From NCBI GenBank assembly GCA_947489445.1, contig CANLDN010000001.1, positions 682,001 to 746,000 on the forward strand: a DNA stretch of 64,000 nt, given 5' to 3'. Every line of letters starts with the position of its first letter. Within the stretch, counting starts at the first letter, position 1. Position numbers and translations under genes: made by a program. The notes beneath the pieces are model-generated. The model made no database searches. It was given only the letters and a program-made list of their open reading frames with translations, and was not told where the DNA came from. The stretch is from an uncultured Paracoccaceae bacterium. GTDB taxonomy: Bacteria > Pseudomonadota > Alphaproteobacteria > Rhodobacterales > Rhodobacteraceae. Of the stretch, positions 19,657 to 29,638 are shown in pieces.

Positions 19657-20247
19657 ATGACATGGTCCCGCATCATAGACACGCCACTTGGGCAGCAGGC
19701 ATACAGCGCCTATCAGACCGACGCGCGACGAAGCTATCATAATTGGGCCCATATCGAGAGATTGTACTGGCACGCGCAACATACTTTTGCGCTTGATTAC
19801 GACCCTGACTTAGATGTCGCCATTCTCGCCCATGACGTCATTTATGATGCACTGCCTGACAAGGAATTGCGTTCCAGCGAATGGCTTCGCACCCAATCAA
19901 GCAATGATAGCGTAGCCGCAAACACCCATATTTTAAAGACAATCGAACATAGACCATCTGCTGACAATCGCATGGTCTTGCTCGACCTTGCCGATTTTTT
20001 ATTCCCTGATCTCATCGGCCCCAACCTCGATAAGATTCAACAAGAATCCTGTGCACTTTACGGGATCAGGTCAGACCAGTTTCTAACCGCAAACAAGGCA
20101 TTCATGCTGGATTTGCATAGCAGGATCAAAGCCGGTCTTGGAAACGACATACCGGCAGATGATCAAGACGTTTTTGGTAAAATCTTAAAAGGCATTCAAA
20201 ACAGCATTGATCTAGCCGAAAGCCGACTCACCAGGTTTTCAAACTAA
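19657..20247 (+). CDS. Predicted metal-dependent HD-superfamily phosphohydrolase
   Basis: A 196-residue protein with the motif RRSYHNWAHIERLYWHA (about residues 22-38) followed by VAILAHDVIYDA (about 55-66), the H...HD metal ligands of the small HD-like family that starts with YHNxxHI. Substrate unknown. ATG 19657 is chosen; a TTG two codons earlier is possible. The gene is more AT-rich than purD, its likely operon partner, and ends at a strong bidirectional terminator. Confidence 0.78.
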   Translation: MTWSRIIDTPLGQQAYSAYQTDARRSYHNWAHIERLYWHAQHTFALDYDPDLDVAILAHDVIYDALPDKELRSSEWLRTQSSNDSVAANTHILKTIEHRPSADNRMVLLDLADFLFPDLIGPNLDKIQQESCALYGIRSDQFLTANKAFMLDLHSRIKAGLGNDIPADDQDVFGKILKGIQNSIDLAESRLTRFSN

Positions 20248-20288
20248 CCCACGACGTCATTTCTGACGGCACGGTGACATTTCAAAAG

Positions 20289-20322
20289 AAAAGCCGCGCC
20301 TTTTCCAAAGCGCGGCTTTTTG
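20289..20322. terminator. Bidirectional intrinsic terminator
   Basis: AAAAGCCGCGC-loop-GCGCGGCTTTTT forms an 11-bp stem with A-tract on one side and T-tract on the other, between convergent transcription units (purD-HD gene and carD). It should stop both. Confidence 0.9.
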
Positions 20323-20347
20323 ATCAATCGAGAAACGTACGATGCAA

Positions 20348-20854
20348 TTAAGCAGCACGCCCTACCAGCACCGACGTGATCTCTTCACCAGCGGCAACTT
20401 CGTCATTGCCAGCGACAGCGGCGATCTCACGGGTCAGACGCTCCAAAGCGGCTTCATACAACTGACGCTCTGAATAGCTCTGCTCGCGCTGATCATCCTG
20501 ACGGTGCAGGTCGCGCACGACCTCTGCAATCGCGATCAGATCGCCAGAGTTGATCTTTTGCTCATACTCTTGCGCCCGGCGGGACCACATGGCTTTCTTC
20601 ACCTTGGCCTTGCCGCGCAGCGTTTTCATCGCATGGCTCACCACATCAGGGGTCGCCAGCGCACGCATACCGACATCGGTCGCCTTATGGGTCGGCACCC
20701 GCAGTGTCATTTTGTCCTTCTCGAAGGCAATGACAAAAAGTTCGAGCTCAAACCCGGCAACTTCCTGCTTCTCAATCGAGACTATCTTGCCAACGCCGTG
20801 TGCAGGGTACACAACAAACTCGTTGGGGCTAAAATCGTTTTTCTTCTTGCTCAT
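20348..20854 (-). CDS. CarD family transcriptional regulator
   Basis: A 168-residue CarD/CdnL-type protein: N-terminal RNA-polymerase-interacting (RID) domain with FSPNEFVVYPAHGVGKIVSIEKQEVAG, then a helical DNA-interacting domain with ALATPDVVSHAMKTLRGKAKVKKAMWSRRAQEYEQKINSGDLIAIAEVVRDLHR. Family members stabilise the sigma-70 open complex at rRNA and other promoters. ATG 20854 has AAAGGA 7 bases upstream; 14 upstream codons in the frame are rejected. The fdxA gene lies upstream on the same strand, as often seen in alphaproteobacteria. Confidence 0.92.
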   Translation of the reverse strand: MSKKKNDFSPNEFVVYPAHGVGKIVSIEKQEVAGFELELFVIAFEKDKMTLRVPTHKATDVGMRALATPDVVSHAMKTLRGKAKVKKAMWSRRAQEYEQKINSGDLIAIAEVVRDLHRQDDQREQSYSERQLYEAALERLTREIAAVAGNDEVAAGEEITSVLVGRAA

Positions 20855-21079
20855 GATCGTCCTTTCTTCGGCGATCCGCCTCAATACACGACACAAAAAC
20901 CGCCGGTGACAATAAAGTCTCCGCCGGGCAGTCTCGTTTACAATTATGGATCAACTCGTTCGCAGCATTAGTGGCACTATATCACAAAAACAGCGTTCAC
21001 GAAAGCGCTGCATCGCAGCACCCTTAAATACAGTAGAATCAGGCTGTTTATGCCGAATCTGTCGGATGGACCGACCGAA

Positions 21080-21415
21080 TCAGCCGCCCTCGCCCGCAGC
21101 CTCTGAAAACAGCTCCATTTTGCCTTCTTTGCCGTCCATTTCGTCGGCGGTCGGCAGCGGATCTTTCTTGGTAATGATCACCGGCCACATCTCAGAATAC
21201 TTGCGGTTGAACTCCACCCATTTTTCCATATCCGGCTCCGTGTCCGGCCGGATCGCGTCCGCCGGACATTCCGGTTCACAAACGCCGCAATCAATGCATT
21301 CATCAGGATGGATCACCAGCATATTCTCACCCTCGTAGAAACAATCTACGGGGCATACCTCTACGCAATCGGTGTATTTGCAGGCGATACAATTGTCGTT
21401 GACGATATATGTCAT
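21080..21415 (-). CDS. fdxA: 7Fe ferredoxin FdxA
   Basis: A 111-residue Azotobacter-FdI-type ferredoxin with one 3Fe-4S and one 4Fe-4S cluster. Cys pattern: [18 protein letters not shown] (residues 9-25) and [12 protein letters not shown] (40-50), with the typical extended C-terminal helix [17 protein letters not shown]. Cytoplasmic low-potential electron carrier. No adjacent redox partner; carD is the downstream neighbour. Confidence 0.95.
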   Translation of the reverse strand: MTYIVNDNCIACKYTDCVEVCPVDCFYEGENMLVIHPDECIDCGVCEPECPADAIRPDTEPDMEKWVEFNRKYSEMWPVIITKKDPLPTADEMDGKEGKMELFSEAAGEGG

Positions 21416-21614
21416 GCAGTCTTCCGGCTATCTCACGACCGTTAGCTATGACAGACGTCGCAGACGTTCAAGATCGAAAGGATCATGGTGACGCAACTGC
21501 GGCATCGTAACCCGGTCAGGCGTTAACCGAGAATGGAATTCTTTGCGAAGATTTACAGTTTGTCAGGCCTTTTCGCGCAACTTGGCCCCGCAAAATAGGT
21601 GAGTAGCGAATTTC

Positions 21615-23237
21615 ATGGCCAAATGGTTTTCAACGATGCGACAGCGGGTCTCTGCGATCACTGTCATTCAGCTTGGTTTCTTCGCTTCGGCTCTGATTGC
21701 CTGGCCCATCATGGCAGAGATGGAGCTGTTTGAGCGGTTTTACGAATTCAGTCGCGATCACGAAGATTGGGATGTCGATGAATTCTCGCTTCTGATCGTC
21801 AACTTGACCATCGCGCTTGTCTTTTCGACCATTTTCCAAAGTTCGCGGCTTAAAAAACTTGTGCGGCAGCGTGACTTTCAACGTCAGCGCGCCGAACAGA
21901 ATGCCCGTCATGATCCGCTAACAGGGTTGATGAACCGCCGGGCCTTTGCAGCAAGATTGGATGAAACAGCGCAGGACGTAGCTGCCCACCCCCCTCGTTT
22001 CATTGCGATGCTGGATCTTGATCGGTTCAAACCGGTCAACGACCTCCACGGCCATGCCGCAGGTGATGCAACCATCCGCAAGGTCGCACAACGATTGGAG
22101 GCCGAAGTCGGCGAAATCGCCGAAATCGGGCGCTTGGGTGGGGACGAATTCGCATTCATCTTTGCGCCGGAAATTGATGTAGCACAGGTCGAACGATCGG
22201 CACGCCGCCTGATCAATGCCATTGAACAACCGTTCCAATACAAGAAAACCGCAATCCACATCAGTTGCAGTATTGGTTTGATGAAGTGGGGCGAGAGCCT
22301 GTCCGGCACCGAAGCCATGCGTCGGGCCGACAAATCGCTTTATGCCGCCAAAGACAGCGGGCGCGCGCGCTTTGCATGGTATGACGCCGAGCTTGATCAA
22401 CAATCACAGGAACGCGCAGAGCTTGAGGCGGATCTGAAAAGGGCTATCGCCTGCGATGAGATCGAGGCGTGGTTCCAACCGATCATCAACATCGAAACCG
22501 AGGCGCTGATCGGGTTTGAAGTTTTGGCCCGCTGGACTCATAGAAACCGCGGTGTCGTGGCACCAAGCGCTTTTATCGAAATCGCAGAAGATAGCGGCCA
22601 GATCGGTAACCTTGGCCTCAGCATCTTGCGACAGGCCTGCGGTTCGGCAGCGGGTTGGGATCCGAAGCTGACGATTTCATTCAACGTATCGCCGTTGCAG
22701 TTTCATGATCCAAATCTAGTCCAACAGATCAAAGAAATTCTTGATGATTGCAACTTTGATGCCAGACGGCTGACGATCGAAGTGACCGAAAGCTCGATCA
22801 TCCGCGACTTCTCGGTCGCCCGCACAAAACTTGAGGCGCTCAAGGCGCTTGGCGTGGCGGTCGCACTTGATGACTTTGGCACGGGTTATTCCAGCCTGGC
22901 GAGCTTGCGACAGCTTCCCTTTGACCGTATCAAGATCGACCGCAGCTTTGTCACCAATATCGCTGCCGAACCGCAAAACCAGAAAATCGTCGCCGGGATC
23001 ATGGCGCTGGCCAACGGGCTTGAACTCGATGTGACCGCCGAAGGGATCGAAACCAACGAAGATCTTGGCTACCTGCAAGAGCTCAGCTGCTCACTTGGTC
23101 AAGGATTTTTGTTTGAACGCGCAGTCCCCGAAAAGCACGTCCCATGGCTGATCGAATCCAAATGGAGCGATTGGCAACTCAGCGCAGAAGACGCAGACCG
23201 ATTGCTCAGCCTGCCAGACATCAAAGCGGTATCGTAA
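21615..23237 (+). CDS. Membrane GGDEF-EAL cyclic di-GMP enzyme
   Basis: A 540-residue protein: two membrane helices (about 13-34 and 58-75) with a short loop between, coiled coil, GGDEF domain (about 95-255) and EAL domain (about 270-525). The GGDEF motif is intact (RLGGDEF, 173-179) but no RxxD inhibitory site precedes it. EAL residues are kept: EVL at 302-304, N357, E389 (EVTESS), DD419-420 (LDDFGTG), K440 (KIDRSF), E477 and Q496. Both synthesis and breakdown of c-di-GMP are possible from motifs alone. AGGTGAG precedes the ATG. It stands alone, divergent from fdxA. Confidence 0.93.
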   Translation: MAKWFSTMRQRVSAITVIQLGFFASALIAWPIMAEMELFERFYEFSRDHEDWDVDEFSLLIVNLTIALVFSTIFQSSRLKKLVRQRDFQRQRAEQNARHDPLTGLMNRRAFAARLDETAQDVAAHPPRFIAMLDLDRFKPVNDLHGHAAGDATIRKVAQRLEAEVGEIAEIGRLGGDEFAFIFAPEIDVAQVERSARRLINAIEQPFQYKKTAIHISCSIGLMKWGESLSGTEAMRRADKSLYAAKDSGRARFAWYDAELDQQSQERAELEADLKRAIACDEIEAWFQPIINIETEALIGFEVLARWTHRNRGVVAPSAFIEIAEDSGQIGNLGLSILRQACGSAAGWDPKLTISFNVSPLQFHDPNLVQQIKEILDDCNFDARRLTIEVTESSIIRDFSVARTKLEALKALGVAVALDDFGTGYSSLASLRQLPFDRIKIDRSFVTNIAAEPQNQKIVAGIMALANGLELDVTAEGIETNEDLGYLQELSCSLGQGFLFERAVPEKHVPWLIESKWSDWQLSAEDADRLLSLPDIKAVS

Positions 23238-23284
23238 CCGGACGGTACTGCGCGCTTGCGCCATAGCGGCACGTCATAGGGTCT

Positions 23285-23656
23285 CTAATCCAGCCCCATA
23301 TCGCGGCGATCTTTCTTGGTCGGTCGCCCACCCTTTTCATATTTCGGGTTGGCACCGCGTGCCTGTGCGGGGCGTTCTTTCGGGACAGGCGTCAGATCTT
23401 CGTAAAGGGTCTGGGCCTCGGGGGCCGGGCCGCGCCGCGCCCCGCAGGCCAGTATCCGCACAACCTTCGTCTCGCGCGCCTGAATGAAAGTCAGCACATC
23501 CCCTGCGCCAACGGCGCGTGACGGTTTACTGACAGGCTGGCTATCAACCCGGACCTTGCCAGATGTCACGATCCCTGCGGCCAGGCTGCGGGATTTGAAA
23601 AACCGCGCCTGCCAAAGCCATTTGTCCAGTCGAATTGTCGGACGACTTTCGGTCAA
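23285..23656 (-). CDS. hslR: S4-domain RNA-binding protein (HslR/Hsp15 family)
   Basis: A 123-residue S4-domain protein: IRLDKWLWQARFFKSRSLAAGIVTSGKVRVDS (residues 8-40) is the Hsp15 signature. Hsp15 rescues stalled 50S subunits still carrying peptidyl-tRNA. The C-terminus is basic. The start is a TTG overlapping the helicase stop codon (TTGA), so translation is coupled to the large helicase upstream. Confidence 0.9.
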   Translation of the reverse strand: MTESRPTIRLDKWLWQARFFKSRSLAAGIVTSGKVRVDSQPVSKPSRAVGAGDVLTFIQARETKVVRILACGARRGPAPEAQTLYEDLTPVPKERPAQARGANPKYEKGGRPTKKDRRDMGLD

Positions 23657-26406
23657 TCCTTCTTGAACCCCGCCAAAGCAGCGGCAAACGGGTTGTCAGG
23701 GTCGATCTGTTTTTCACGCTTGGGCTTGGCCTGAAAACTCTGCGGTTTATCCCCGCCAGCCTTGGGCTTGCCCTTCCCTTTCGGTTTACCTTTCGCGCGT
23801 TGCCGATCACCTTGAGGACGCGCAGGTCGTGCCGCGCGACCACCCCAGGTGAATGTATAAAACACTTCCATCTCCGGACCGGTATCCACGACCTCCAGGA
23901 CTGTCTCCGCGGGGGCGTCGTCAGTTGGCGGTACGACTTCTGCCGGGGTTTCAACCGGCACTTCAACCGGCCGTGCGGGCGTCGCGCCATCCGAAACAGA
24001 CGGATCTGCCACCGCATCCACCGCGACGATCTTCACCTTCTCGCGCTCACCCTTCTCGGCCTTATACCCAAGACCGTTCATCAGATCAGCAAATTGATCC
24101 AGTGTCATGCCGGTGATCGACAACATATCGGGGTTCGCCTCGAATCCGCCGCGGCTGTCTTTGTCGCGCAGCATATCGGCCAAGCGTTCCAGCATATCGA
24201 TGCGGATCGCACGCTCACCAGCGGCACGATATCCGGCCATTGCGTAATAGCCGGGTGCAGCATCCTTGGATGCAGGCACCGTGACCAAACCGGGTGGTGG
24301 GCTTTCGGGAAACTCCTGCAATCCCTTGGCCAATGACCACAACACCAACCGCAACCGGGTCGGCGCGGGCTTCAACAGCAAAGGCTGAAAAATCGTAAAC
24401 TGACCGAACCGGACACCATGCTTGCGCAGCGCGCCACGGGCATCCTGATCCAGCGCCTTCACCTCGTCGGCAACTTCGCCGCGCGGGATGATACCAAACC
24501 CTTCGGCCATGCGGTAAGCGAAACCCTTTGCGGTGCCTTCCAAGGTTTCGTCATTCTTCAGGGCCAACAGCCCCTCAAACCCAGACGCAACCTTGCGATC
24601 AATGAAATGCTGCAAACGGCGCTGCACCTTGGCGGCCACATCGGGACCGGCCTCTTCATCCACAAATGCTTCGACACCCGGCTTGAAGAGATCAGCGCCG
24701 GCAACCAGCTTTCCAACCGCCTGATCGCCCCACATCAGGCCACCTTGTTCGGTAAAATCGATCTCGGGGTCGGGCGCGTTATAAAAGCGATCCGCCAACA
24801 GATGGAAATGCGGAACCAATGCAGCGACCGAAGCCTGCCGCAGCGTCTTCGCCTCGTCAGGGCTGCCAGCCTTGTCCATGCGGAAACGAAACCCTTCCAG
24901 CCGTCCGACGAATTCGCCTTCAACGGTTACTTCACCCTTGTCGTTCACGTCAGCCACAAGGCTCTCCTTCTGTTTGAGCCGGCGAAGCAGAATACTGGTC
25001 CGCCGGTCCACAAATCTTTGCGTTAATGCGCCATGCAACGCATCTGATAATCGGTCTTCTACCGCGCGGGTTTCCTCGCGCCAATGAGATTCGTCAATCA
25101 ACCAACCCTTGCGCTGCGCCACGTACGTCCACGTGCGGATATAGGCAAGCCGTTTCGATAGCGTATCAATGTCGCCATCCGTGCGGTCAATACGCCGAAC
25201 CTGCAAGCCGAACCAATTGGCGGACACATGCCCAAGTTGATGAAGATCGTTAAAGATTGTCGTCAGCATACCGACATGCTCGCCGTGGGAAATGCCGCGA
25301 AAATCCGGGATGCGGCAGACATCCCAAAGCAGCCTGACCGATGGGCCATCCGTCGCCCGCGCCGCCACCTCGGCATCAGCCCCCAATGCCTTCAGCGCCG
25401 CCAGATCATCACTTTCACGCACCCGGGTCAGCCATTGATCGTTTGTACGTTCCTCCAGCGTCGCGATCAGCCGTTTCACTGATCCAAACGAAAGCGCGGT
25501 ATTGCGCCACTGCAGCTTGGACGCGGGACGAAATTCGTGATTGCAAATCGCCTCGGCCACGGCGTCATCCAACGGGGGTGCCTCGCCTGTCACACCAAAC
25601 GTGCCATTATCTTTGTAACGCCCTGCGCGACCCGCAATCTGCGCCAGCTCTTCAGGCAGCAAATGCCGCATCCGGCGGCCATCAAACTTGGTCAGTGACG
25701 AAAACGATACATGGCTGATATCCAGATTAAGCCCCATGCCAATTGCGTCGGTTGCGACCAGATAATCGACATCCCCGTTTTGATACATCTCGACCTGTGC
25801 ATTCCGGGTGCGCGGGCTCAGCGCGCCCATCACCACCGCCGCACCGCCCTTTGTGCGGCGCAACAGCTCCGCAATCGCATAGACATTTTCAACCGAAAAC
25901 CCCACAATTGCGGACCTTGCAGGCATTCTGCTTATCTTTTTCGAACCAGAGTAGGATAATTGCGACATCCGTTCGCGGCGCATGAACTGCGCCTCGGGGA
26001 CCAATGCAGCAATTGCGCCGCGCATCGTTTCCGCACCAAGAAACAGCGTCTCATGCAAGCCACGGGCGTTCAGTAACCGATCCGTAAACACATGACCGCG
26101 TTCGGGATCAGCGCAAAGCTGTATCTCATCGACGGCCAGAAAATCACAGCCCATCCCCTCTGGCATGGCCTCAACAGTGCACACCCAGAAAGCCGCACGG
26201 GGTGGCACGATGCGTTCTTCCCCGGTGATCAGCGCCACAACACCCGGCCCGCGGATCGCAACAATGCGGTCATAAACCTCTCGGGCCAACAAACGGAGTG
26301 GCAGGCCAATGACACCCGTGCGATAGGACAGCATCCTTTCAATCGCATAATGCGTTTTGCCGGTATTCGTCGGGCCCAAAACGGCCGTGACGCGAGAGGC
26401 GAGCAT
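23653..26406 (-). CDS. SUV3-like DExH-box helicase
   Basis: A 917-residue helicase of the mitochondrial SUV3 type: Walker A LGPTNTGKTHYAIERM (residues 10-25), DEIQ box LAVDEIQLCADPERGHVFT, motif VI-like QIAGRAGRYKDNGTFG, and the long alphaproteobacterial C-terminal extension ending in a Lys/Pro/Gly-rich low-complexity tail (from about residue 850). SUV3 unwinds RNA for the mitochondrial degradosome; the bacterial role is less clear. Coupled downstream to hslR, so an RNA-related function is a fair inference. Confidence 0.88.
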   Translation of the reverse strand: MLASRVTAVLGPTNTGKTHYAIERMLSYRTGVIGLPLRLLAREVYDRIVAIRGPGVVALITGEERIVPPRAAFWVCTVEAMPEGMGCDFLAVDEIQLCADPERGHVFTDRLLNARGLHETLFLGAETMRGAIAALVPEAQFMRRERMSQLSYSGSKKISRMPARSAIVGFSVENVYAIAELLRRTKGGAAVVMGALSPRTRNAQVEMYQNGDVDYLVATDAIGMGLNLDISHVSFSSLTKFDGRRMRHLLPEELAQIAGRAGRYKDNGTFGVTGEAPPLDDAVAEAICNHEFRPASKLQWRNTALSFGSVKRLIATLEERTNDQWLTRVRESDDLAALKALGADAEVAARATDGPSVRLLWDVCRIPDFRGISHGEHVGMLTTIFNDLHQLGHVSANWFGLQVRRIDRTDGDIDTLSKRLAYIRTWTYVAQRKGWLIDESHWREETRAVEDRLSDALHGALTQRFVDRRTSILLRRLKQKESLVADVNDKGEVTVEGEFVGRLEGFRFRMDKAGSPDEAKTLRQASVAALVPHFHLLADRFYNAPDPEIDFTEQGGLMWGDQAVGKLVAGADLFKPGVEAFVDEEAGPDVAAKVQRRLQHFIDRKVASGFEGLLALKNDETLEGTAKGFAYRMAEGFGIIPRGEVADEVKALDQDARGALRKHGVRFGQFTIFQPLLLKPAPTRLRLVLWSLAKGLQEFPESPPPGLVTVPASKDAAPGYYAMAGYRAAGERAIRIDMLERLADMLRDKDSRGGFEANPDMLSITGMTLDQFADLMNGLGYKAEKGEREKVKIVAVDAVADPSVSDGATPARPVEVPVETPAEVVPPTDDAPAETVLEVVDTGPEMEVFYTFTWGGRAARPARPQGDRQRAKGKPKGKGKPKAGGDKPQSFQAKPKREKQIDPDNPFAAALAGFKKD

Positions 26407-26434
26407 GGCAGGTCCCCAAAACCGGGGTCAGACG

Positions 26435-26995
26435 TTAAAGCGACCGACCCTCAAGTTGTAATGTCAGATATTCAATCGCATCCTGCGTCTCAGCGGATTG
26501 CGGGCTTATCGCCAGAATCATCTCATGCAGTTCCAACGCATCATCAGGGCGCTCCAGCTCTTGCATAATTGTGGCCAGCCCACGCATGGCCTCAAAATGA
26601 CGCGGGTTCAGGCGCAACGCCTCACCGATATCAGCCAGCGCCGGACCAATCATACCCATCAGATAATAGGATGTGGCTCGACCATAATAGCCCTCGGAAA
26701 ACGCCGGGGCATGATCCACAAGCGCAGAAAAATGCTCAGCCGCGATGTCCGGCTGCCCATCATCCAATGCGTCCTGGCCACGGCGCAAAAGCAAATCCAT
26801 CGCCGGTGATCCGCTCTTCCCCCATTGGGCGACAATCCGCCGTTCAACGCGCTGATAGGTTGTCTCATCTGCCTCCAGCAGTTCTTGATAAAGATCATCC
26901 AGTGTCGTCTCTTGGGCATGCGCAGGTAAGGAAAACCCTACTCCCAGAACAAGTGCCGTAACGATACATTTGAAGCGATGTGTGTGCGTATCCAT
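26435..26995 (-). CDS. Periplasmic TPR-repeat protein
   Basis: A 186-residue protein with a signal peptide (MDTHTHRFKCIVTALVLGVGFSLPAHAQ) and about three tetratricopeptide repeats (roughly 60-165), e.g. DIAAEHFSALVDHAPAFSEGYYGRA and GEALRLNPRHFEAMRGLATI. Such proteins scaffold protein complexes; partners unknown. The 109 extra upstream codons of the frame belong to the divergent SCP2 gene region and were discarded. Lies 28 bases upstream of the helicase. Confidence 0.82.
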   Translation of the reverse strand: MDTHTHRFKCIVTALVLGVGFSLPAHAQETTLDDLYQELLEADETTYQRVERRIVAQWGKSGSPAMDLLLRRGQDALDDGQPDIAAEHFSALVDHAPAFSEGYYGRATSYYLMGMIGPALADIGEALRLNPRHFEAMRGLATIMQELERPDDALELHEMILAISPQSAETQDAIEYLTLQLEGRSL

Positions 26996-27068
26996 AACGC
27001 TAATGTAGCGCACTTGGCGGTCAGCACCAGAGGGTCTGTCAGCCACATCAACATAAAGGACGATATAA

Positions 27069-27359
27069 ATGAGCGACGTAGTGACCGAGGCCGTGGCCGC
27101 CCTGAACGCAAAAATGGACGGTGCGGGCTTTGATGGTTCTGCCAAATTCATCATCGAAGATGAGGGATCAATCATCATCGATGCGAATGGCGCACGCGCA
27201 GGCGACGACGACACAGACGTGTCCCTGACCGCCAGCACCGACACATTCAAGGCAATACTCGACGGTGAATTGAACCCGACAACCGCGTTCATGACGGGCA
27301 AGCTGGCCGTTGATGGTGACATGGGTCAGGCAATGAAGCTATCCGGGGTCCTGTCCTGA
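27069..27359 (+). CDS. SCP2 sterol-binding domain protein
   Basis: A 96-residue single SCP2-domain protein: KFIIEDEGSIIIDANGA, ADVSLTASTDTFKAILDGELNPTTAFMTGKLAVDGDMGQAMKLSGVLS. The fold binds lipids such as fatty acyl chains. AAAGGA lies upstream. Three bases separate it from the next gene, an esterase-like hydrolase, which suggests a shared lipid-handling role. Confidence 0.9.
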   Translation: MSDVVTEAVAALNAKMDGAGFDGSAKFIIEDEGSIIIDANGARAGDDDTDVSLTASTDTFKAILDGELNPTTAFMTGKLAVDGDMGQAMKLSGVLS

Positions 27360-27362
27360 ACC

Positions 27363-28316
27363 ATGCAAACAGCACCCCTTTATGATGACATTGCGTGCGC
27401 ACCAGCAGGGGGTGCTGCCCATTGGTTGAAAACATCCGATGGGCTCCGCATCCGGGTGGCCCATTGGAACCCGGCAAACGCCAAAGGCACGGTGCTGATT
27501 TTTCCGGGCCGCACGGAATTTATTGAAAAATACGGGCGCACGGTTCAGGCGTTTGATGATCGCGGCTATGCCAGCCTTGTCGTTGATTGGCGCGGGCAAG
27601 GCATTGCGGATCGTATGACGCCCAACCGGGCGGTCGGTCACGTCAGCCATTTCACGGATTTTCAAAAAGACGTGGCCGCCGTGATGGACCATGCCAAGGC
27701 GCTGAAACTGCCGCGGCCCTATTTCCTGATCGGACACTCGATGGGCGGGTGCATCGGGTTACGCGCCATCATCGAAGGACTCGACGTGAACGCCGCGATG
27801 TTCTCGGCGCCGATGTGGGGCATTCAGATGTCCACGGCCATGCGGCCAGTCGCTTGGGGGCTATCAGCAGTCAGTACCCCCTTGGGTCTTGATCAGAACC
27901 TCGCGCCCGGACAGTTCGAACAATCCTATGTCTTACGTGCCGATTTCGAAGGCAACACGCTGACCACTGACCCTGCCATGTTCGAAACATTGCGCGAACA
28001 GCTCAAGGCGCATCCTGACCTTGCCCTTGGCGGGCCATCGCTGCGGTGGCTCAACACATCACTGCGCGAAATGCACAATCTGAGCACGCAGCCTGCGCCA
28101 CCAGTGCCCTGCACGACGTTTCTTGGCAGTAACGAGGCCATCGTCGATCCGATCCGCATCCGTGAACGCATGGGCGCCTGGCCTGACGGTACCCTGCGGG
28201 TGATTGCGGGGGGGCAACACGAGATGATGATGGACAGCCCCGCAATGCGAAACAGCATTTTCGACGAAACAGCAGCCCTGTTCGATGCCAACCGCAAAGT
28301 ATCGGACGCGGCCTAA
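27363..28316 (+). CDS. Alpha/beta hydrolase, lysophospholipase (PldB) family
   Basis: A 317-residue serine hydrolase: strand/oxyanion GTVLIFPGRTEFIEKYGRT, then DWRGQGIADR and nucleophile elbow GHSMGG (about residues 122-127). Likely acid in IVDPIRIRERM and His in GGQHEMMMDS. The FPGRTEFIEKY motif is typical of the PldB-like lysophospholipase/monoacylglycerol lipase group. No signal peptide, so cytoplasmic. Operon with the SCP2 gene. Confidence 0.88.
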   Translation: MQTAPLYDDIACAPAGGAAHWLKTSDGLRIRVAHWNPANAKGTVLIFPGRTEFIEKYGRTVQAFDDRGYASLVVDWRGQGIADRMTPNRAVGHVSHFTDFQKDVAAVMDHAKALKLPRPYFLIGHSMGGCIGLRAIIEGLDVNAAMFSAPMWGIQMSTAMRPVAWGLSAVSTPLGLDQNLAPGQFEQSYVLRADFEGNTLTTDPAMFETLREQLKAHPDLALGGPSLRWLNTSLREMHNLSTQPAPPVPCTTFLGSNEAIVDPIRIRERMGAWPDGTLRVIAGGQHEMMMDSPAMRNSIFDETAALFDANRKVSDAA

Positions 28317-28423
28317 CATCACAGCTCAGGCCAGACATCCGAAACCAGTGATCCACGGATCAACGATACGTGGCTAATGCAGCCAAGGGCATCAAGGCCA
28401 ATCACTGATCGCAGACAGATTGA

Positions 28424-29638
28424 TCACCCCAGATCGCTATCGGTACGCACCTTGAACCCGGCGTCGCGCAATTGCGCCACTGTGTCCTGCACATGTTCCT
28501 TGTCACGCGCTTCGATCACGATCTCCAGCTCCGCCTGTTTGAGCGACACGGATTGCATCATCCTCTGATGGATCACCTCCACCACATTGGCCCCGGCCTC
28601 TCCGATGATCCGTGAAATCTCGGACAGTTGACCGGGTGTATCATCAATCTCAAACGTCAGGCGCGTGATCCGGCCATCGCGCACCAGCCCGCGCAAGATC
28701 AACGTGGACAACAGTCGAGAGTCGATATTGCCCCCGCAAATGACCAGCCCCACTTTCTTGCCCTTCAATTCTGGCGCCAACTTCTCAATCACCGCCAGCC
28801 CGGCCCCCGGCGCCCCTTCCGCCACGATCTTCTCGTAAGACAGCAGATCAAAAACCGCCGCCTCAATCTCTGCTTCGCTCGCCGTCTCGACCCGGTCCAC
28901 ATAATCGGCAATGATGGCCATATTCGCAGCGGACGGTTCGCGCACCGCAATCCCCTCAGCCAGGGTCGCCCCACCAAAATTGGTCGCCACCGCATCAAAC
29001 TGCGCCTTTACCGCATCAAACCGTTCGGCCTGTGCACCAATAATCTCCACCTCTGGCTTTACCGATTTCGCAGCCACAGCCATGCCCGCAATCAGGCCGC
29101 CACCGCCAATCGGGACCACGATACAATCCAGATCAGGCTCCTGCTCCAGCATTTCGAGCGCCACGGTACCCTGCCCGGCGGCGACCACCGGGTCATCGAA
29201 TGGATGCACAAATGTCATCCCCTTCTCGGCGGCCATATCCAGCGTGAATTGCACGCTTTCATCAAACCCGACTCCATGCAGCACAACCTCTGCTCCGAAG
29301 TCCTTGGTGCGTTTGACCTTGTTGAAAGGCGTCCCCTCCGGCATGACAATCGTCGCGGGAATACCCAGACGGTGCGCATGATATGCAACACCCTGTGCGT
29401 GGTTGCCCGCACTGCAGGCGATAACACCCGCCTCACGCTCGGCCTGCGATAAGGTCAACAGCTTGGCCAAGGCACCCCGCGCCTTGAACGCATTGGTATG
29501 CTGCAAATTTTCCAGTTTCAGGTACAAATCAATGCCCAGATGCAGCGACAACCGCGCCGCATGCACCGTCGGCGTGCGCATCGTGGCGGGCTTGATCGCC
29601 GCATAAGTCTCTCGGATCAGCGCCGGGTCAAGCCGCAT
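28424..29638 (-). CDS. ilvA: Threonine ammonia-lyase
   Basis: A 404-residue PLP enzyme with an N-terminal catalytic domain and one C-terminal ACT domain (about 325-400, LTFEIDDTPGQLSEISRIIGE). PLP lysine in KLENLQHTNAFKARGA, SAGNHAQGVAYHA, glycine loop PIGGGGLIAG. Converts threonine to 2-oxobutanoate, the first step toward isoleucine, or acts catabolically; the short ACT form is of the TdcB/IlvA-intermediate type. Convergent with the hydrolase gene. Confidence 0.92.
   Translation of the reverse strand: MRLDPALIRETYAAIKPATMRTPTVHAARLSLHLGIDLYLKLENLQHTNAFKARGALAKLLTLSQAEREAGVIACSAGNHAQGVAYHAHRLGIPATIVMPEGTPFNKVKRTKDFGAEVVLHGVGFDESVQFTLDMAAEKGMTFVHPFDDPVVAAGQGTVALEMLEQEPDLDCIVVPIGGGGLIAGMAVAAKSVKPEVEIIGAQAERFDAVKAQFDAVATNFGGATLAEGIAVREPSAANMAIIADYVDRVETASEAEIEAAVFDLLSYEKIVAEGAPGAGLAVIEKLAPELKGKKVGLVICGGNIDSRLLSTLILRGLVRDGRITRLTFEIDDTPGQLSEISRIIGEAGANVVEVIHQRMMQSVSLKQAELEIVIEARDKEHVQDTVAQLRDAGFKVRTDSDLG

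Noticed and set aside
28349..28362. TGATCC-AC-GGATCA as terminator between convergent genes
   Set aside because: Only 6-bp stem with a 2-base loop and no T-tract; too weak to call.
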